A DNA stretch of 44,373 nucleotides from a bacterium (GTDB lineage: Bacteria > Vulcanimicrobiota > Xenobia > Xenobiales > Xenobiaceae), in contig JAFTAM010000153.1 in assembly GCA_017458675.1 (NCBI GenBank), positions 1-44,373 of the forward strand, in the 5' to 3' direction. Both the position numbers and the translations under genes were made by a program. Shown here piece by piece: positions 8,901 to 18,367 of this stretch (positions within the stretch are counted from its first letter, which is position 1; each line of letters starts with the position of its first letter). The notes under the pieces were generated by a model. It was not told the origin of the DNA and searched no databases. It was given only the letters and a program-made list of their open reading frames with translations.

Positions 8901-10547
8901 GCAGCCGCTGAAAGCCGAAACGCCGATGTTCACAGTCGAAGGGCCGATATTGACATTTTTAAGGCTGTAACAGTCCTGACAGAGGCGCTCCGGAATTGCA
9001 GACAAAAGACCGCCCAAAACCAGATTTTCCAGAGCGGCGCAGCCTTCAAAACAGCTTTTGCCCAGAGAGCCGACAGAATCCGGAACGGTAAAATCGGTAA
9101 GCCGCCGGCAGCCTTGAAAACACTTGCTTCCCAATGATTTTACAAGAACAGGAAGCTTTATATTTTCAAGCGCCTTGCAGCCGAAAAAAGTCTCTGCCTC
9201 CAAAGCTTCCAAATCGCAGACCGAAAGATCTATGCTCCGCAGGCTTTCACAGTCGCAGAAGGCCCGGCTGCCCAGCTTTTTCAGGGGCGCAGGCAGAGAG
9301 ATCTCCGAAAGAGCCAGACAGCCGCTGAAACAGCCCGGCCCTATTTCTTCTAAAATATTATTTAAAGAGATCTTTTCCAGATTATAACAGTTGCTGAAAA
9401 CACCGCTGCCTAAACGCGACAGCTTTTCCGGCAGTTCAACGGACTTTAAAGAGCTGCACTCAGAGAAGGCAAAATTGTTTACAGAAATTAAAGCCTGAGA
9501 AAAAACTATCCTTTCCAGAGCACGGCAGCCCTTAAAGGCCGAATCTCCTATCTCCCTCAGCAGAGCCGGCATAGCGGCTTCCGCCAGCGAGGAGCAGTCC
9601 CTGAAAGCATCCTCGCCTATGCTGCAGACGCCGAAAGGCAGACTTACTTCGCTGAGCTCCGAACATCCGTAAAAGCAGCGCTTAGAGACGGAAATAAAAC
9701 CGTCGCCCAAGGCAATCTTCTTTAAGCTCGAACAGCCCTCAAAAGCGCCCTGCCCCAACTCGCGCAGAGAGGCTGGCAGCTTAATCCTCTTTAAGCTGCT
9801 GCAGCCGCAGAAAGCCTCCGCTCCGACGGAAACCAAACCCTCCGGAAGCGTAATGCTGCCCAGGCTGCCGCAGTTTTTAAAGGCGCCTTCGCCTATACGC
9901 TGCAGACCGCTTTCAATGACGACCTGAACCAAATCGCCGCAGTCGGCAAAAACGCCCTTCTCGACCGCACAGACCTTAGTTCCCAAAACATTGGCGGGAA
10001 TATGCAGACGCTTGAGCTGACGGTTCAGACAGCGGACTAAGACTATGCCTTCTTCACAGCGCCGATAGTCAAAATCGCTGATAAATTCAACAAAATTACC
10101 TTCGTTATTTAATGTTCGTCCGCTCTTCTCGGTTTCAGTCTCTTTGGAAAAGACCTCGGTAGCCGAGGAAACTATCTCCGTTAGTGAATCGGGCAGATTC
10201 TTTCTGATTTTTTCCAGGCTCACTCCGGCGCGGTAAACCTCATCCGCCGCCGACGGCGAATCCTCCCGCCTCGAAGCAATACTGCCGGAAACAAATTCAG
10301 CGGCGTTGGGAACAGCGCTTAATCTGTTCAAAAAATTTGCATACGACCAAAGCTTACGGCTGTATATCCGCCTTTCTTCCGGGCTTGGCCCATCGCCGCG
10401 TTCGGAACGGAATTCGAAGCTTTCAGAGACCTCGCCTTCGCTGAAAAATAAAGAAGACTGCGCTTCGTCAGATAGCTGAGTATCGGCAATATCTCCGCGG
10501 CTGTTATTTAAATCTATTATTCCTCGGTTTTCTCGGCCCTGACTCAC
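5943..10547 (-). CDS. Giant BspA-type leucine-rich-repeat (LRR_5) protein
   Basis: A 1534-residue protein with about 29 BspA/TpLRR-type repeats of roughly 23 residues, each with the pattern I-x-x-x-A-F-x-x-C-x-x-L-x-x-I-x-L-P. They fall in three blocks: about 17 repeats at residues 175-615, about 6 around 720-900, and about 6 around 1300-1470, separated by acidic, Ser/Glu-rich linkers. BspA repeats usually mediate binding to host or bacterial surfaces. Here there is no N-terminal signal peptide, no lipobox and no sorting motif, and the C-terminus is strongly basic (KRKANSRRGKRR). The start is GTG with a GGCGGA-like ribosome site; no other methionine occurs nearby. It lies 42 bp downstream of tamB, so co-transcription is likely. 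Export by a non-Sec route or a cytoplasmic scaffold role are both open. Confidence 0.8.
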   Translation of the reverse strand: MSQGRENRGIIDLNNSRGDIADTQLSDEAQSSLFFSEGEVSESFEFRSERGDGPSPEERRIYSRKLWSYANFLNRLSAVPNAAEFVSGSIASRREDSPSAADEVYRAGVSLEKIRKNLPDSLTEIVSSATEVFSKETETEKSGRTLNNEGNFVEFISDFDYRRCEEGIVLVRCLNRQLKRLHIPANVLGTKVCAVEKGVFADCGDLVQVVIESGLQRIGEGAFKNCGSLGSITLPEGLVSVGAEAFCGCSSLKRIKLPASLRELGQGAFEGCSSLKKIALGDGFISVSKRCFYGCSELSEVSLPFGVCSIGEDAFRDCSSLAEAAMPALLREIGDSAFKGCRALERIVFSQALISVNNFAFSECSSLKSVELPEKLSRLGSGVFSNCYNLEKISLNNILEEIGPGCFSGCLALSEISLPAPLKKLGSRAFCDCESLRSIDLSVCDLEALEAETFFGCKALENIKLPVLVKSLGSKCFQGCRRLTDFTVPDSVGSLGKSCFEGCAALENLVLGGLLSAIPERLCQDCYSLKNVNIGPSTVNIGVSAFSGCKALEGLILPLRLRSISGRAFANCTALTEVSVNEGLEAIEAEAFIGCRLLASINIPASVKLFDAMGRSAEIFDKEADKLVISGLGDSEAARYAYKHRIKFYDYVLKESFSGFDDLEESETETEESLFEEAPEPEAETAEAESAASNLKPAVVLHITPMSYDAVVTKGNWTMVRHKAFEKKSDARFNAPTAVYLDDINRIGTRAFSNRCIVCLKCSDSLLSIGKSAFWGCDSLQYIEWSQNLNSICNSAFWGCRSLTELKLPDSLQSIDNWAFFGCSGLKSVKLPDYLISLGEYVFAYCSSLESIEIPNGVRVLGQGLFFRCSSLKRVVIPPSVKQFGSNLRDFAPIFGCSEDEISVGLDADLSDLTIVCQKDSLAHEYAEHFNIKCEFRAFDESKINVDLDGSSGSYIFDGLGLTEKRDLPWNLVGNSAKAAESVKNGGAEKNEETQNRAEDRILNKANLTHNLGALLKGRSVVQDYSENSAESGRTKPGANYGNPVSSIKNVFNNSQLFYRRDSAVQSLSDFASDGADTERKLKKLQFLRAAYEALKTAIIRAGFRSPILLKNTEPLRIRYVKNGESVILEARKASERLSPAQQEIETEIRISETAVSSGSVKAEEYSRTESLSLSFVKSGPEKGENVLKKKTAAAAEPYSGDRPESRRLSEDSQEDVYVNNIKQTYSFEGTAAKIPTVEAAMQSFYLEKSRAANPPLSEESGTEKRDGVTLARLPNISAVKLKVPDRLHGDRVIALGENFCKGNTSLQEIILGDGLITIGNGAFRSCICLRSAVIPDSVAAIQENAFRGCDSLTGIKLPAGLKFLGERAFCACTGLRTISIPGGLRRLAEAVFADCRSLETVFIGEGVESIGSKAFFGCRNLKYLFVPSSCSSFGDGPGDKILDGAAELTVIAPTGSPALKWADTEGLKFEAADCESWEDYLNKDKEGDSEEDESSETPEAEDKRTECTAESTDNLKKAKYLKRKANSRRGKRR

Positions 10548-10589
10548 AGTATCTGTCCGCCTCTCTGTTTCTTTTTAATAAGCTTTTTT

Positions 10590-13500
10590 TTAATACTCCC
10601 AAAATCCCTGGAACCATGGGCAAATATAGCCGCGCTGATTGCAGCCCAGGCGGAAAAGCATGTTCGGCTTGAACCGCCATTCTATGCCGTAAACGCTTTC
10701 GTCCAAGCCGGTCTTGCTGTCAAAACTGCGGGTTAAGGTGAGCAGGAAGGTGTCCTTATCGTCTATGGCCTTGGCAATCTTAAAGGAATAGCCGGTGGGA
10801 GAAGTCATATCAATGGACAAGTCGGAAAGGAACATCATGCGGCTGAGTTCCTGAGTTAAAGGAGAAGTCAGCATCTTTGACAGCATCGACAAACCGGAGG
10901 AACCGACCTGAAGATCGGTGCTCATAGATCTTCCGCCCACATTGGCTCCGGTGTTAATCGGCGTCTGACTGGCCGCCGCGGCCGATTTGGACACGCTGCC
11001 GAAAGCCAGAAGACGCCTGATATCGTCGTCAGCCAAAGGCGGATTCGACATCAGCTCTACCTTGATATCCGGATAAGAGCCGTTTATGTAGGCTGTAACC
11101 TCATAAGTGTTCACCGTGGCGTCGGCCTGCACGTTCTGCAGTTCCGGCATCTGACTGTGATCAAATACAGCCCGGCCGCTGCGGACCTTAAAGGTGACTT
11201 CATACAGAGGTATAGATAACATACCGCGGGTGAGATCGATATGTCCGTCCAGGACCGGTTTGCCGGTTTCCTTTTCGGGAACGGCAGCCAAGGTTCCCGA
11301 AGCTCTGATGCGGGAGCCCAGGGCCGAGGCCCATACGTCGCTGCCCAGATTGATATTGACTCTGTAATCTGCGGGCAGATTGTTCCAGTTGAAGCTGCTT
11401 TCGGCGCTGCTCGACATCAATGTATTTAAATCCAGAGAAAGCTCGCCGCTGGGTAAATCGATGTCTCCGTCCAGCACAAAGGGCTTTACGCGTTCATTGC
11501 CGCTTCGGACGCTGTCCAGTTTGGGGTTTCGGTGCAGCCTTAAATTGACGTCGGCGGTTCCGCCCAGCAGATCTCCCCACTTTAAAGGCAGAGCCTTTCC
11601 CGTCAGCGCAAAATCTCCGTCCAGAAGATTGAGGCTGTCGTCAAAATCGGCCTGCCCATTCAAATTGAATCCCTTGCCGCCCAGAAGACCGCTGAACTTA
11701 TGAATACCAATCCTGGCGACCGACTCCTCCCGGTTCTCCTGAGCGCTTCCGTCTTTATTGCCGTCAGATTCGAGAATCAGCTTGGTCTCGCCCTGCCCCT
11801 TATTATCTCCGGCCTTCGCTTCGAGTTCGCCCTCAAAGTCTTTAAAAAGGGGTCTTCGGCTCTTATAATCGTAAGCTAAGTCAGAAACCTTAACCTCGCT
11901 GATATCCATATCGATATTTAAATCGCTGACCTCGCCGGCTTTACGGTGAATAAAGCCGCCCTTGGTCATCTTCAAAGCCATGCGGATATCCGGCTCTTTA
12001 AGCTTTCCGCCGAAACGTACAGAGCCGTCCATCTCTCCTCTGCCTTTGGAAATATCGTCGCTCAGATCCTCCAGCAGTCCCAGGTTTTTATCGTGCAGAG
12101 CCGCAGTGATATCGAGGCTGCCGTCTACATTTACATTCACGTTATGCCAGAAGGGGAGCAGCCGATCGCTCTTTTCTCCGCGCTTGAACCTGGCTTCATA
12201 GGGGAAGGAGCCGAAGAGTGAAAAGACGTGATCCTTGCTCTTTTTGTCTCCGAAATAAACCTGAATGCCGTTGGCGTAATCTTCGGGATGGGCCTTTAAG
12301 ACTTCGTCCAGGCCCTTATAGACGACATTGCTCAGGCGTTCGCTGGCAATAGGATTATTGATAGCGCCGAATTTCAGCTGATAAGCATGGCTCTGAGGAT
12401 CGCGGCTGCCGCTGACGGCGCCGATGATGGAAGGCAGGTTCAGAGGACCGGCTTTGCCGTCGCTGACGTTGAATACCATGTTGAAAGTAGGCGAAAGCAC
12501 CGGACCGGTGGCGTTGAAAATAAAGTTGTTGACGAAGCCGCTGCTGATGCCGGGGATTAAAAAGGAGCCCAGCTCGGAAATAGGCACGTTGGCGACATTC
12601 AGATAGACCTCATTTAAGTCCCAGTTCTTCAGAGCTTCGCACTGCTCGGGAGTCAGGCCCTCCAGCTTTCCGTCCTTAACGTCAGAGGGACGGTAGCCGC
12701 GGACCGAAGTCAGGGCGATATTGGCGCTGCCGCTTATGGACCCGCCCTCAGACTCTTCTTGTCCGCCGTCTTTATTATTGGCGCCGAACTCCCGGCTTTC
12801 CGGAACAAATTCAAAAGGCTCGACTATCAGGCGTCCGGCCAGCATCTCGCGCCGATAAGCGCCTTTCATGCCGTTTTTCAGAGTCAGGCCGCGCCAAACC
12901 GCTTTTTGGCTGTTCGCTTCTTCAGATTTTAAATTCCTGGCCTCGGAGGTTATGCTGCCAAACACCAATTCAGAAATATCAAAAGAGTATTCCAGGCTTC
13001 CGGGAGGAGACTGCAGCTGATGTCCCTCGTACCACTGACCCTTGAGACCCAAGGAGCCGCTGAAGGACAGCTGACGCTCGGCCATAGGCATGCCCAAAGC
13101 CGCGCGCAGCAAATTGCCTCTGAAATTCTCCAGACTAATCTTGAAGGGGACTTCGCCTCTGCCGAACCTGGGGCCGTTGGGGCCGACGAACCAATCAGCC
13201 GCGCCGCCTTTAAAATCAGGGACAAATTTAAAATCTCCCTGCATGCCAAAGACCGCGGACTTTCTGTCAAAGCGCACTCCCAGCAGCTTACCGTCCGGAC
13301 CGTAAATCAAAGCGTCCTTGTGACGCTCGTAAATGCGCTTCTGAATATCTTCGGGAAAATCGTCCATATCATAAAAGCGATAGACGCTGAATTTAAAGGC
13401 GTCCTCAGGAATAGAAACTCCTGCCTTGCCGTCTCTGAGGCTGACGGTTATGCCTTTATCTTCAGAAGTAAAGATCTCTCCGTTTTCTTTTATGATCGAG

Positions 13501-16500
13501 CCGATGCGAAAATCGGGGAAGGCCATCGAAGCCGGATGGCTGTTCCAAATGACATCCTTGCCCTCCAAAGCAAAGACGATCTTTAAGGAGTTTCGGTAAG
13601 CCGATTCCGTTCTGATGTCTGCGGCTAAATCCACAGTTCCGTACAGATCGTTGAGCTCGGGCATGAGATAATAAAAATGCTTAAAGGGTACGTCGGCGGC
13701 GAACAGACGGGCCTCCCAGCGGTTAGCCGCGTCCCTTTTTGCGCGTCCTTTAACGAAAATGCCGTCCGAATTTATCAGGATATCGGAAAAGACCAGATTG
13801 CCGCTGTTATGATTGACGGAAGCGGAAATTTCCGTAATGGGAAAGATACCGTCGTTCAGGTTCAAAAAACCGTTGTACAGCCCCATGCGCCCCTGCATGA
13901 AAAGAGTTTCGGCAATTCCTTTGTTCATATCAAAGCTGACATGGAGATCCTCCAGCTTCAGATCGCCGCTGAGCTTCTGCGTCTTCAGTCCGGGCAGAAA
14001 GGACATAGCCTGCTGAGTGGTCCAGCCGCTTCCCTTGGAATAGACGTCTACCAGACCGCTGCTGAGGCTGCCGTATATGTCCAGAATTCCCTCCGGCAGA
14101 GACTCATAGCGGTATCCCAGAACCTCCTTGCCCGACGGCAGAAGCGGATCGTTGGGTTTGTTGGAGGCAAAAAGGCGATCGATATTCAGAGCGCCGAAGG
14201 AGTATGTTCCGTCCTTGAGGCTTATATCTGTAGAGATCGCCGCCGATGCGGAAAAAAGATGGCGGTTCTGTTCATTGCCCGCCATCATCCAGGGGACCTC
14301 CAGCCAGGAGCCGCTGACCACCTTAGGCAGTCCGTGTTCTGAGACGATCTTCGCAGACAGAGAGGCTATTCCGTCATCGATACCGGCAGAGTTCAGCATA
14401 GCGGCAGCCTGAGGCAGCCAGGTCTGGCTGCGCAGCCAAAGCAAATCGATATCCTGAGCCTCGGCGGCCAGCTGATAACTGAGAGGAGTCCCCAGCTTAA
14501 GCGTTCCGCTGAGCTTAGCTATGCTCAGCTTCAAGCCGCTGTCTTTCTGCACGCCGTCCCGGCGCAGCGGAGGCGCCATCTCCGGTCCGAAAAAGCTGTA
14601 GGCCGCTCCTATATAGCGGGCATTTTCCCGATAATAATCTTCACCGCCGTAATTCCAGGCAAAAACATTATTGTCCAAGCTCAGCAGCCCGCCGCCAAAG
14701 CTTCCCGCTCCCGCCGCCCAAAGCATATTGTCTTTCAGCTTCAGCAGAGGCGAATCTTCAACCGCAGCGAGATAAGCGAAATTCAGGCTGTCAGGTCTTC
14801 CCCAGGCGCCGAACTGACCGGTAATGCTGCCGCTCAGGGTTAAGTCCTCGGTAATCCTCCGCCCGTCCAGAGCTAAATCTTTCGCCCACCCGGACGCTCT
14901 TATGAACCGAGAGGAAACAGAGCCCTCCAAAGCCGCTTGATACGGGGTTCTCAATACATGCGGACCGGGACGGGCGGCCTCTGCAGACTTAATCTCATCC
15001 TTTTCCGGCGGCTCGGCCTCAGAATCCGCTTCAGGCACGCTTACGCCGGCCTTATCAGGCTGAACTTCATTCTTATCGCTCTCAGCTTTCGCGGCGGTCT
15101 CAGCGTCAGGAAGCTTTTCACCAGCATGGGTAACGGATCTCTCGGTTACCGCCAGATATTCTTCTTTTAAACCGACAGCTTCAACCTCGCAGGCTTTGGC
15201 TTCGCAAGCCAGAGGGTGGCTGTCCAGATAAAACTTAAGATGATTTTCGCCTCCCAGCCTCGGAGTAAACCAAGAAGCCCCCATATCCCCTACTCCGTCC
15301 AAAAGCAGAGGATTATCAAAAGGAGCCAGACTTGCAAAAGAAGCTATATTTACTCCCGAAGCCTTCAGGCTCAAAGCCGAACTGTCTCCTTTAAGGCCTA
15401 CCCAGCCGGAAACAGCCACGCTGCCGCCTGCCGCCGAGCCGGTTATCTCCGGAAGAAAGACCGTCATATTGTCTAAGGCTGCAGCTCCGCGCAGATTGCT
15501 GACGCTGAAATCGCCGAGCCGTATTTCGGAAGAATCGCTGTAGCCGAAAACGCTGAGATTATTCAAACTGTCAGGCGAACCGAAAATCTGAGCGCCGCCG
15601 CTTACCGAAGCCGATAAAGTTCCGAGCTGCGGCAAGTAAATGTCAGGAACCGTAAAACCGGGCGTGCTTACCCAGGCATACAAAAAGGGATTCTGCAAAT
15701 CGTAGCTGGCATAATTCAGATAGGCGCTGCCCAGAGAGGTATCGGCCACGCCGTTATTCAGGCTTATGCTCTTATCGGCATACAGAAAATTGCCCGAGGC
15801 CGAGCGCAGCACGGAAGCGCTGCCGCTGAATCCTCCTATGCCGGAGCCACGGCCGTAAATGAGAGGATTCTGCGGAGTTCCCACCAGCGCCACCCGGAAA
15901 TCCTCAATAAAGCCGCCTATAGGACTGAACTCGGCCAAAGAGACCTCTCTGCCGCTCAGATTAAAAACGGCCTGAGGCTGAGAACCCTCCAAAAGCACGC
16001 AGCCGCTGCCCCGCAATTGACCGCCGGCGGCGGAAGCCTGCAGTTCTTCTATATTTAAAAGCTTATCCTCATAATTAAAACGGAGCTTAAAATTTTTGAC
16101 GTCGTATTTATCATAGCTGAGATGCGGCGATTTAAAGCAGCCTTTAACTTTAGGAGAGGGCAAAGGGCCTTCAGCCTCTATATCGGCGGCGGCGACGCCC
16201 TTAGCCGGGGCCTTGATTTTCAAGGTTTTGCACAGACGCTCAATATTAACCGAGGGAATTTTCGCAGAGGCCTTGAGACGGCACTGCCATTTATGCCCTT
16301 CATCCTGCGGAGGCAGCGCCATGACCTTGCCCTTCAGAGAAGCCTTAACGCCGCCGAAAGCTCCGCCCGCTTCGCTTATTTCAGCCAAACCCGGACAGAT
16401 GCCGATATGACAGAAAATGCCTTCAACAGGCTCCGGAAGAGCGCCGAGCATAACAGCGCCGTTGTCCAGACTGAAACGTCCCCCGTAGCTGATTTTTTTC

Positions 16501-17345
16501 AGAACGTCGCTCCAACTTTCCGCTCTGCAGTCGGACCATAAATGAGAATTGATATTCCCGCTCAGGATCTTTACGCCGTCGGGAAGCTTCACATAATCGC
16601 TCAGCCTCGCCAAATCCAATTTTTCTAAACTTAAAGAAGCCGAAAAATCAGGTTTCTCGGCCAGCCTTATACTGCCGTCCAGAGCCAGCCTGCCGATCTC
16701 CGCAGACTCAGAATTAGCCTTCTGCAAGGGTATACAGCTCAGGTTCAGCCTGGCCCGGCCGCCGGGGGTGCATCTCAGAGAAAGCCTGCAGTTATCCAAT
16801 TCTATGCAGAGCCTGTCGCTTCTGAGATCGCGAAAAAAAATCAGACCGTCGTCAAAGGTAATTTTGCCTTCATATCTGCTGACATACCGCTCCCAGTCAA
16901 AGGGAGTTTCGGATTCTTTTTTCGGCTTAAGCTTAGCAAAATTTAAAGAGCCGTCAGTCTCCAGACAGGGAGCGAGGTCAAAGCCGCTTACCCGTAAATC
17001 GCCGAAAAGAGCCATATAATCCCGCTGGCGCAAAGCTCTGAGCCAATTTAAATCCAATTCCAGACTCTTTGCGGAGGCTAAATTTTCACCCTCCTCGGTA
17101 TTGACTCTCAAATTGAAAACTTTAACGGTTTTCCAGTCGAAGCTCGATTCAGCCGCCGCAACGCTGCCATACAGATTGGAATTGAGGGTTTTCAGACAGC
17201 TCTGAAATACGGCGTTCCAGGATAACTGAGAAAAAACGTATATGACGGCAAATACAGAAAAGACCGCTAAAACGGCGCAGCCGCACAGCCAGGGAGCGCA
17301 GCGCAGCTTCTTCAGCCAGGAAATTTTCTCAGCTGCCTTATCCAC
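10590..17345 (-). CDS. tamB: TamB-like (AsmA/DUF490) translocation and assembly protein
   Basis: About 2251 residues: a single N-terminal membrane helix (LCGCAVLAVFSVFAVIYVF), then a very long beta-rich region of AsmA/TamB-type repeats, and a C-terminal TamB (DUF490) domain over the last 350 residues with the typical GMLSIPLYEVTFKVRSG and NPPLADDDIRRLLAFG segments, ending in an aromatic residue. TamB-like proteins span the periplasm and are implicated in phospholipid transport to, and protein assembly in, the outer membrane. A Lys/Glu-rich linker interrupts the repeats near residues 740-800. The frame is open to a TTG at 17369, but a GGAGG six bases before the GTG at 17345 makes that the better start. 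The GTG overlaps the stop of the mreB-like gene by 8 bp. No tamA neighbour is present. Confidence 0.85.
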   Translation of the reverse strand: MDKAAEKISWLKKLRCAPWLCGCAVLAVFSVFAVIYVFSQLSWNAVFQSCLKTLNSNLYGSVAAAESSFDWKTVKVFNLRVNTEEGENLASAKSLELDLNWLRALRQRDYMALFGDLRVSGFDLAPCLETDGSLNFAKLKPKKESETPFDWERYVSRYEGKITFDDGLIFFRDLRSDRLCIELDNCRLSLRCTPGGRARLNLSCIPLQKANSESAEIGRLALDGSIRLAEKPDFSASLSLEKLDLARLSDYVKLPDGVKILSGNINSHLWSDCRAESWSDVLKKISYGGRFSLDNGAVMLGALPEPVEGIFCHIGICPGLAEISEAGGAFGGVKASLKGKVMALPPQDEGHKWQCRLKASAKIPSVNIERLCKTLKIKAPAKGVAAADIEAEGPLPSPKVKGCFKSPHLSYDKYDVKNFKLRFNYEDKLLNIEELQASAAGGQLRGSGCVLLEGSQPQAVFNLSGREVSLAEFSPIGGFIEDFRVALVGTPQNPLIYGRGSGIGGFSGSASVLRSASGNFLYADKSISLNNGVADTSLGSAYLNYASYDLQNPFLYAWVSTPGFTVPDIYLPQLGTLSASVSGGAQIFGSPDSLNNLSVFGYSDSSEIRLGDFSVSNLRGAAALDNMTVFLPEITGSAAGGSVAVSGWVGLKGDSSALSLKASGVNIASFASLAPFDNPLLLDGVGDMGASWFTPRLGGENHLKFYLDSHPLACEAKACEVEAVGLKEEYLAVTERSVTHAGEKLPDAETAAKAESDKNEVQPDKAGVSVPEADSEAEPPEKDEIKSAEAARPGPHVLRTPYQAALEGSVSSRFIRASGWAKDLALDGRRITEDLTLSGSITGQFGAWGRPDSLNFAYLAAVEDSPLLKLKDNMLWAAGAGSFGGGLLSLDNNVFAWNYGGEDYYRENARYIGAAYSFFGPEMAPPLRRDGVQKDSGLKLSIAKLSGTLKLGTPLSYQLAAEAQDIDLLWLRSQTWLPQAAAMLNSAGIDDGIASLSAKIVSEHGLPKVVSGSWLEVPWMMAGNEQNRHLFSASAAISTDISLKDGTYSFGALNIDRLFASNKPNDPLLPSGKEVLGYRYESLPEGILDIYGSLSSGLVDVYSKGSGWTTQQAMSFLPGLKTQKLSGDLKLEDLHVSFDMNKGIAETLFMQGRMGLYNGFLNLNDGIFPITEISASVNHNSGNLVFSDILINSDGIFVKGRAKRDAANRWEARLFAADVPFKHFYYLMPELNDLYGTVDLAADIRTESAYRNSLKIVFALEGKDVIWNSHPASMAFPDFRIGSIIKENGEIFTSEDKGITVSLRDGKAGVSIPEDAFKFSVYRFYDMDDFPEDIQKRIYERHKDALIYGPDGKLLGVRFDRKSAVFGMQGDFKFVPDFKGGAADWFVGPNGPRFGRGEVPFKISLENFRGNLLRAALGMPMAERQLSFSGSLGLKGQWYEGHQLQSPPGSLEYSFDISELVFGSITSEARNLKSEEANSQKAVWRGLTLKNGMKGAYRREMLAGRLIVEPFEFVPESREFGANNKDGGQEESEGGSISGSANIALTSVRGYRPSDVKDGKLEGLTPEQCEALKNWDLNEVYLNVANVPISELGSFLIPGISSGFVNNFIFNATGPVLSPTFNMVFNVSDGKAGPLNLPSIIGAVSGSRDPQSHAYQLKFGAINNPIASERLSNVVYKGLDEVLKAHPEDYANGIQVYFGDKKSKDHVFSLFGSFPYEARFKRGEKSDRLLPFWHNVNVNVDGSLDITAALHDKNLGLLEDLSDDISKGRGEMDGSVRFGGKLKEPDIRMALKMTKGGFIHRKAGEVSDLNIDMDISEVKVSDLAYDYKSRRPLFKDFEGELEAKAGDNKGQGETKLILESDGNKDGSAQENREESVARIGIHKFSGLLGGKGFNLNGQADFDDSLNLLDGDFALTGKALPLKWGDLLGGTADVNLRLHRNPKLDSVRSGNERVKPFVLDGDIDLPSGELSLDLNTLMSSSAESSFNWNNLPADYRVNINLGSDVWASALGSRIRASGTLAAVPEKETGKPVLDGHIDLTRGMLSIPLYEVTFKVRSGRAVFDHSQMPELQNVQADATVNTYEVTAYINGSYPDIKVELMSNPPLADDDIRRLLAFGSVSKSAAAASQTPINTGANVGGRSMSTDLQVGSSGLSMLSKMLTSPLTQELSRMMFLSDLSIDMTSPTGYSFKIAKAIDDKDTFLLTLTRSFDSKTGLDESVYGIEWRFKPNMLFRLGCNQRGYICPWFQGFWEY

Positions 17346-18330
17346 GCCGCTCCTCCCCTGCCCTGTCAACCTTGACAGGGGCCACGGAGGAACAGCCTAA
17401 AGCCACGCAGTATTCGGGAGAGTCCGCCACCTTAACGGGAATGCCCAAATGCTCCTGCAGATACTGCCCTATGCCGAAAAGCTTAGCGCCGCCGCCTACC
17501 AAAACCGCTCCGTTTTCACAAAGATCCGCAGAAAGCTCACAGGGAATGCGCCAAAGAAGCTCCGCTGCGGATCTGACAATTTCATTTAAAGGATCGGCCA
17601 GAGCCGCGCTTACCAGCTCCGAGGAAATTTCATGTTCACAGGGCGATCCGCTGACTAAATCGAGTCCCGAAACTTTCATTGATTTAGGCGAGTTCAGGGG
17701 CACGGCGGAAGCTATCTCACATTTGAGCTTCTCGACGGTGAGAGGCATAACCGACATTTTACAGGCGCCGCGCACAGCCCGGGCTATGGACGAATCAAAC
17801 TCGCGGCCGGCGGCTGCCGAAGTTTCGGAATCGATGATATCGCCGGCGCTCAGCACCGCTATTTCGGTTTTGTATTCGCCAATATCTATAATCAGAATTC
17901 CGCCGGGCAGCGTCATATCTATGCCGGCGCCGATAGCCGCGGCCAGAGGCGAACTGACAAATTCAACAGACGCCGCTCCTGCCAGCTGAGCCGCGCGCTC
18001 CAAACAAATTCGATCCACGCTGCCCGCCGCAGACGGCAGGGCAAAGCGCAGACGGCAGCGGCGAAAGCGCGAAGCCTTCTTAATTACATAGCGCAGCAAG
18101 GCTTCGGCGGCGGCCAGGTTTACGACTCTTCCGCCCTCAAAGGGATAAAGAGCTTCAAAGCCGGGGATGGATTTGCCCCGGACTTCCAGAGCCTTCTGCC
18201 CAATCAGCCGCACTTCGCGGGAATTGCAGTTTACGACTAACAAAGAAGGCTCGTCAACAGCAATCTTGCCATCCAAATTCAGGCGGACATTCGCACTGCC
18301 CAAATCCAAACCGACCCGCAAAGAAAACAA
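17338..18330 (-). CDS. Divergent MreB/Mbl-like actin-fold protein
   Basis: 330 residues, close to the usual MreB length. The phosphate-1 motif is GLDLGSANV (residues 7-15) and the adenosine motif is VLVGGGAKLFG near 280. Two motifs deviate. Where MreB usually has E-E-P-M-A-A-A-I-G-A-G, this protein has S-S-P-L-A-A-A-I-G-A-G, losing the glutamate implicated in hydrolysis. The phosphate-2 motif D-I-G-G-G-T-T is D-I-G-E-Y-K-T. Nucleotide binding may persist while hydrolysis may be lost. MreB proteins polymerise under the inner membrane and guide wall synthesis. The position right after murA matches mbl in Firmicutes. The start is TTG (AGAGG nine bases upstream), beginning MFSLRVGLDLG as MreB N-termini do. 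It overlaps tamB. Confidence 0.75.
   Translation of the reverse strand: MFSLRVGLDLGSANVRLNLDGKIAVDEPSLLVVNCNSREVRLIGQKALEVRGKSIPGFEALYPFEGGRVVNLAAAEALLRYVIKKASRFRRCRLRFALPSAAGSVDRICLERAAQLAGAASVEFVSSPLAAAIGAGIDMTLPGGILIIDIGEYKTEIAVLSAGDIIDSETSAAAGREFDSSIARAVRGACKMSVMPLTVEKLKCEIASAVPLNSPKSMKVSGLDLVSGSPCEHEISSELVSAALADPLNEIVRSAAELLWRIPCELSADLCENGAVLVGGGAKLFGIGQYLQEHLGIPVKVADSPEYCVALGCSSVAPVKVDRAGEERRG
17350..17358 (-). promoter_or_regulatory. Ribosome binding site deciding the tamB start
   Basis: GGGGAGGAG on the minus strand, with the GGAGG core six bases before the GTG at 17345. The alternative TTG eight codons upstream has no comparable motif. The site lies inside the end of the mreB-like coding sequence, so tamB translation is probably coupled to it. 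Confidence 0.75.
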
Positions 18331-18367
18331 GTTGATAAGCCTCTACTACTAAAAAATCAAAAAAACC

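Noticed and set aside
5943..10547. Sortase- or type IX-exported surface protein
   Set aside because: No signal peptide, LPXTG motif or recognisable type IX C-terminal domain.
13677..14342. 221-codon plus-strand open frame inside tamB
   Set aside because: Shadow of the tamB coding strand without ribosome site or homology.
17346..17369. TTG start of tamB at 17369
   Set aside because: No ribosome site before it, while GGAGG stands six bases before the GTG at 17345.
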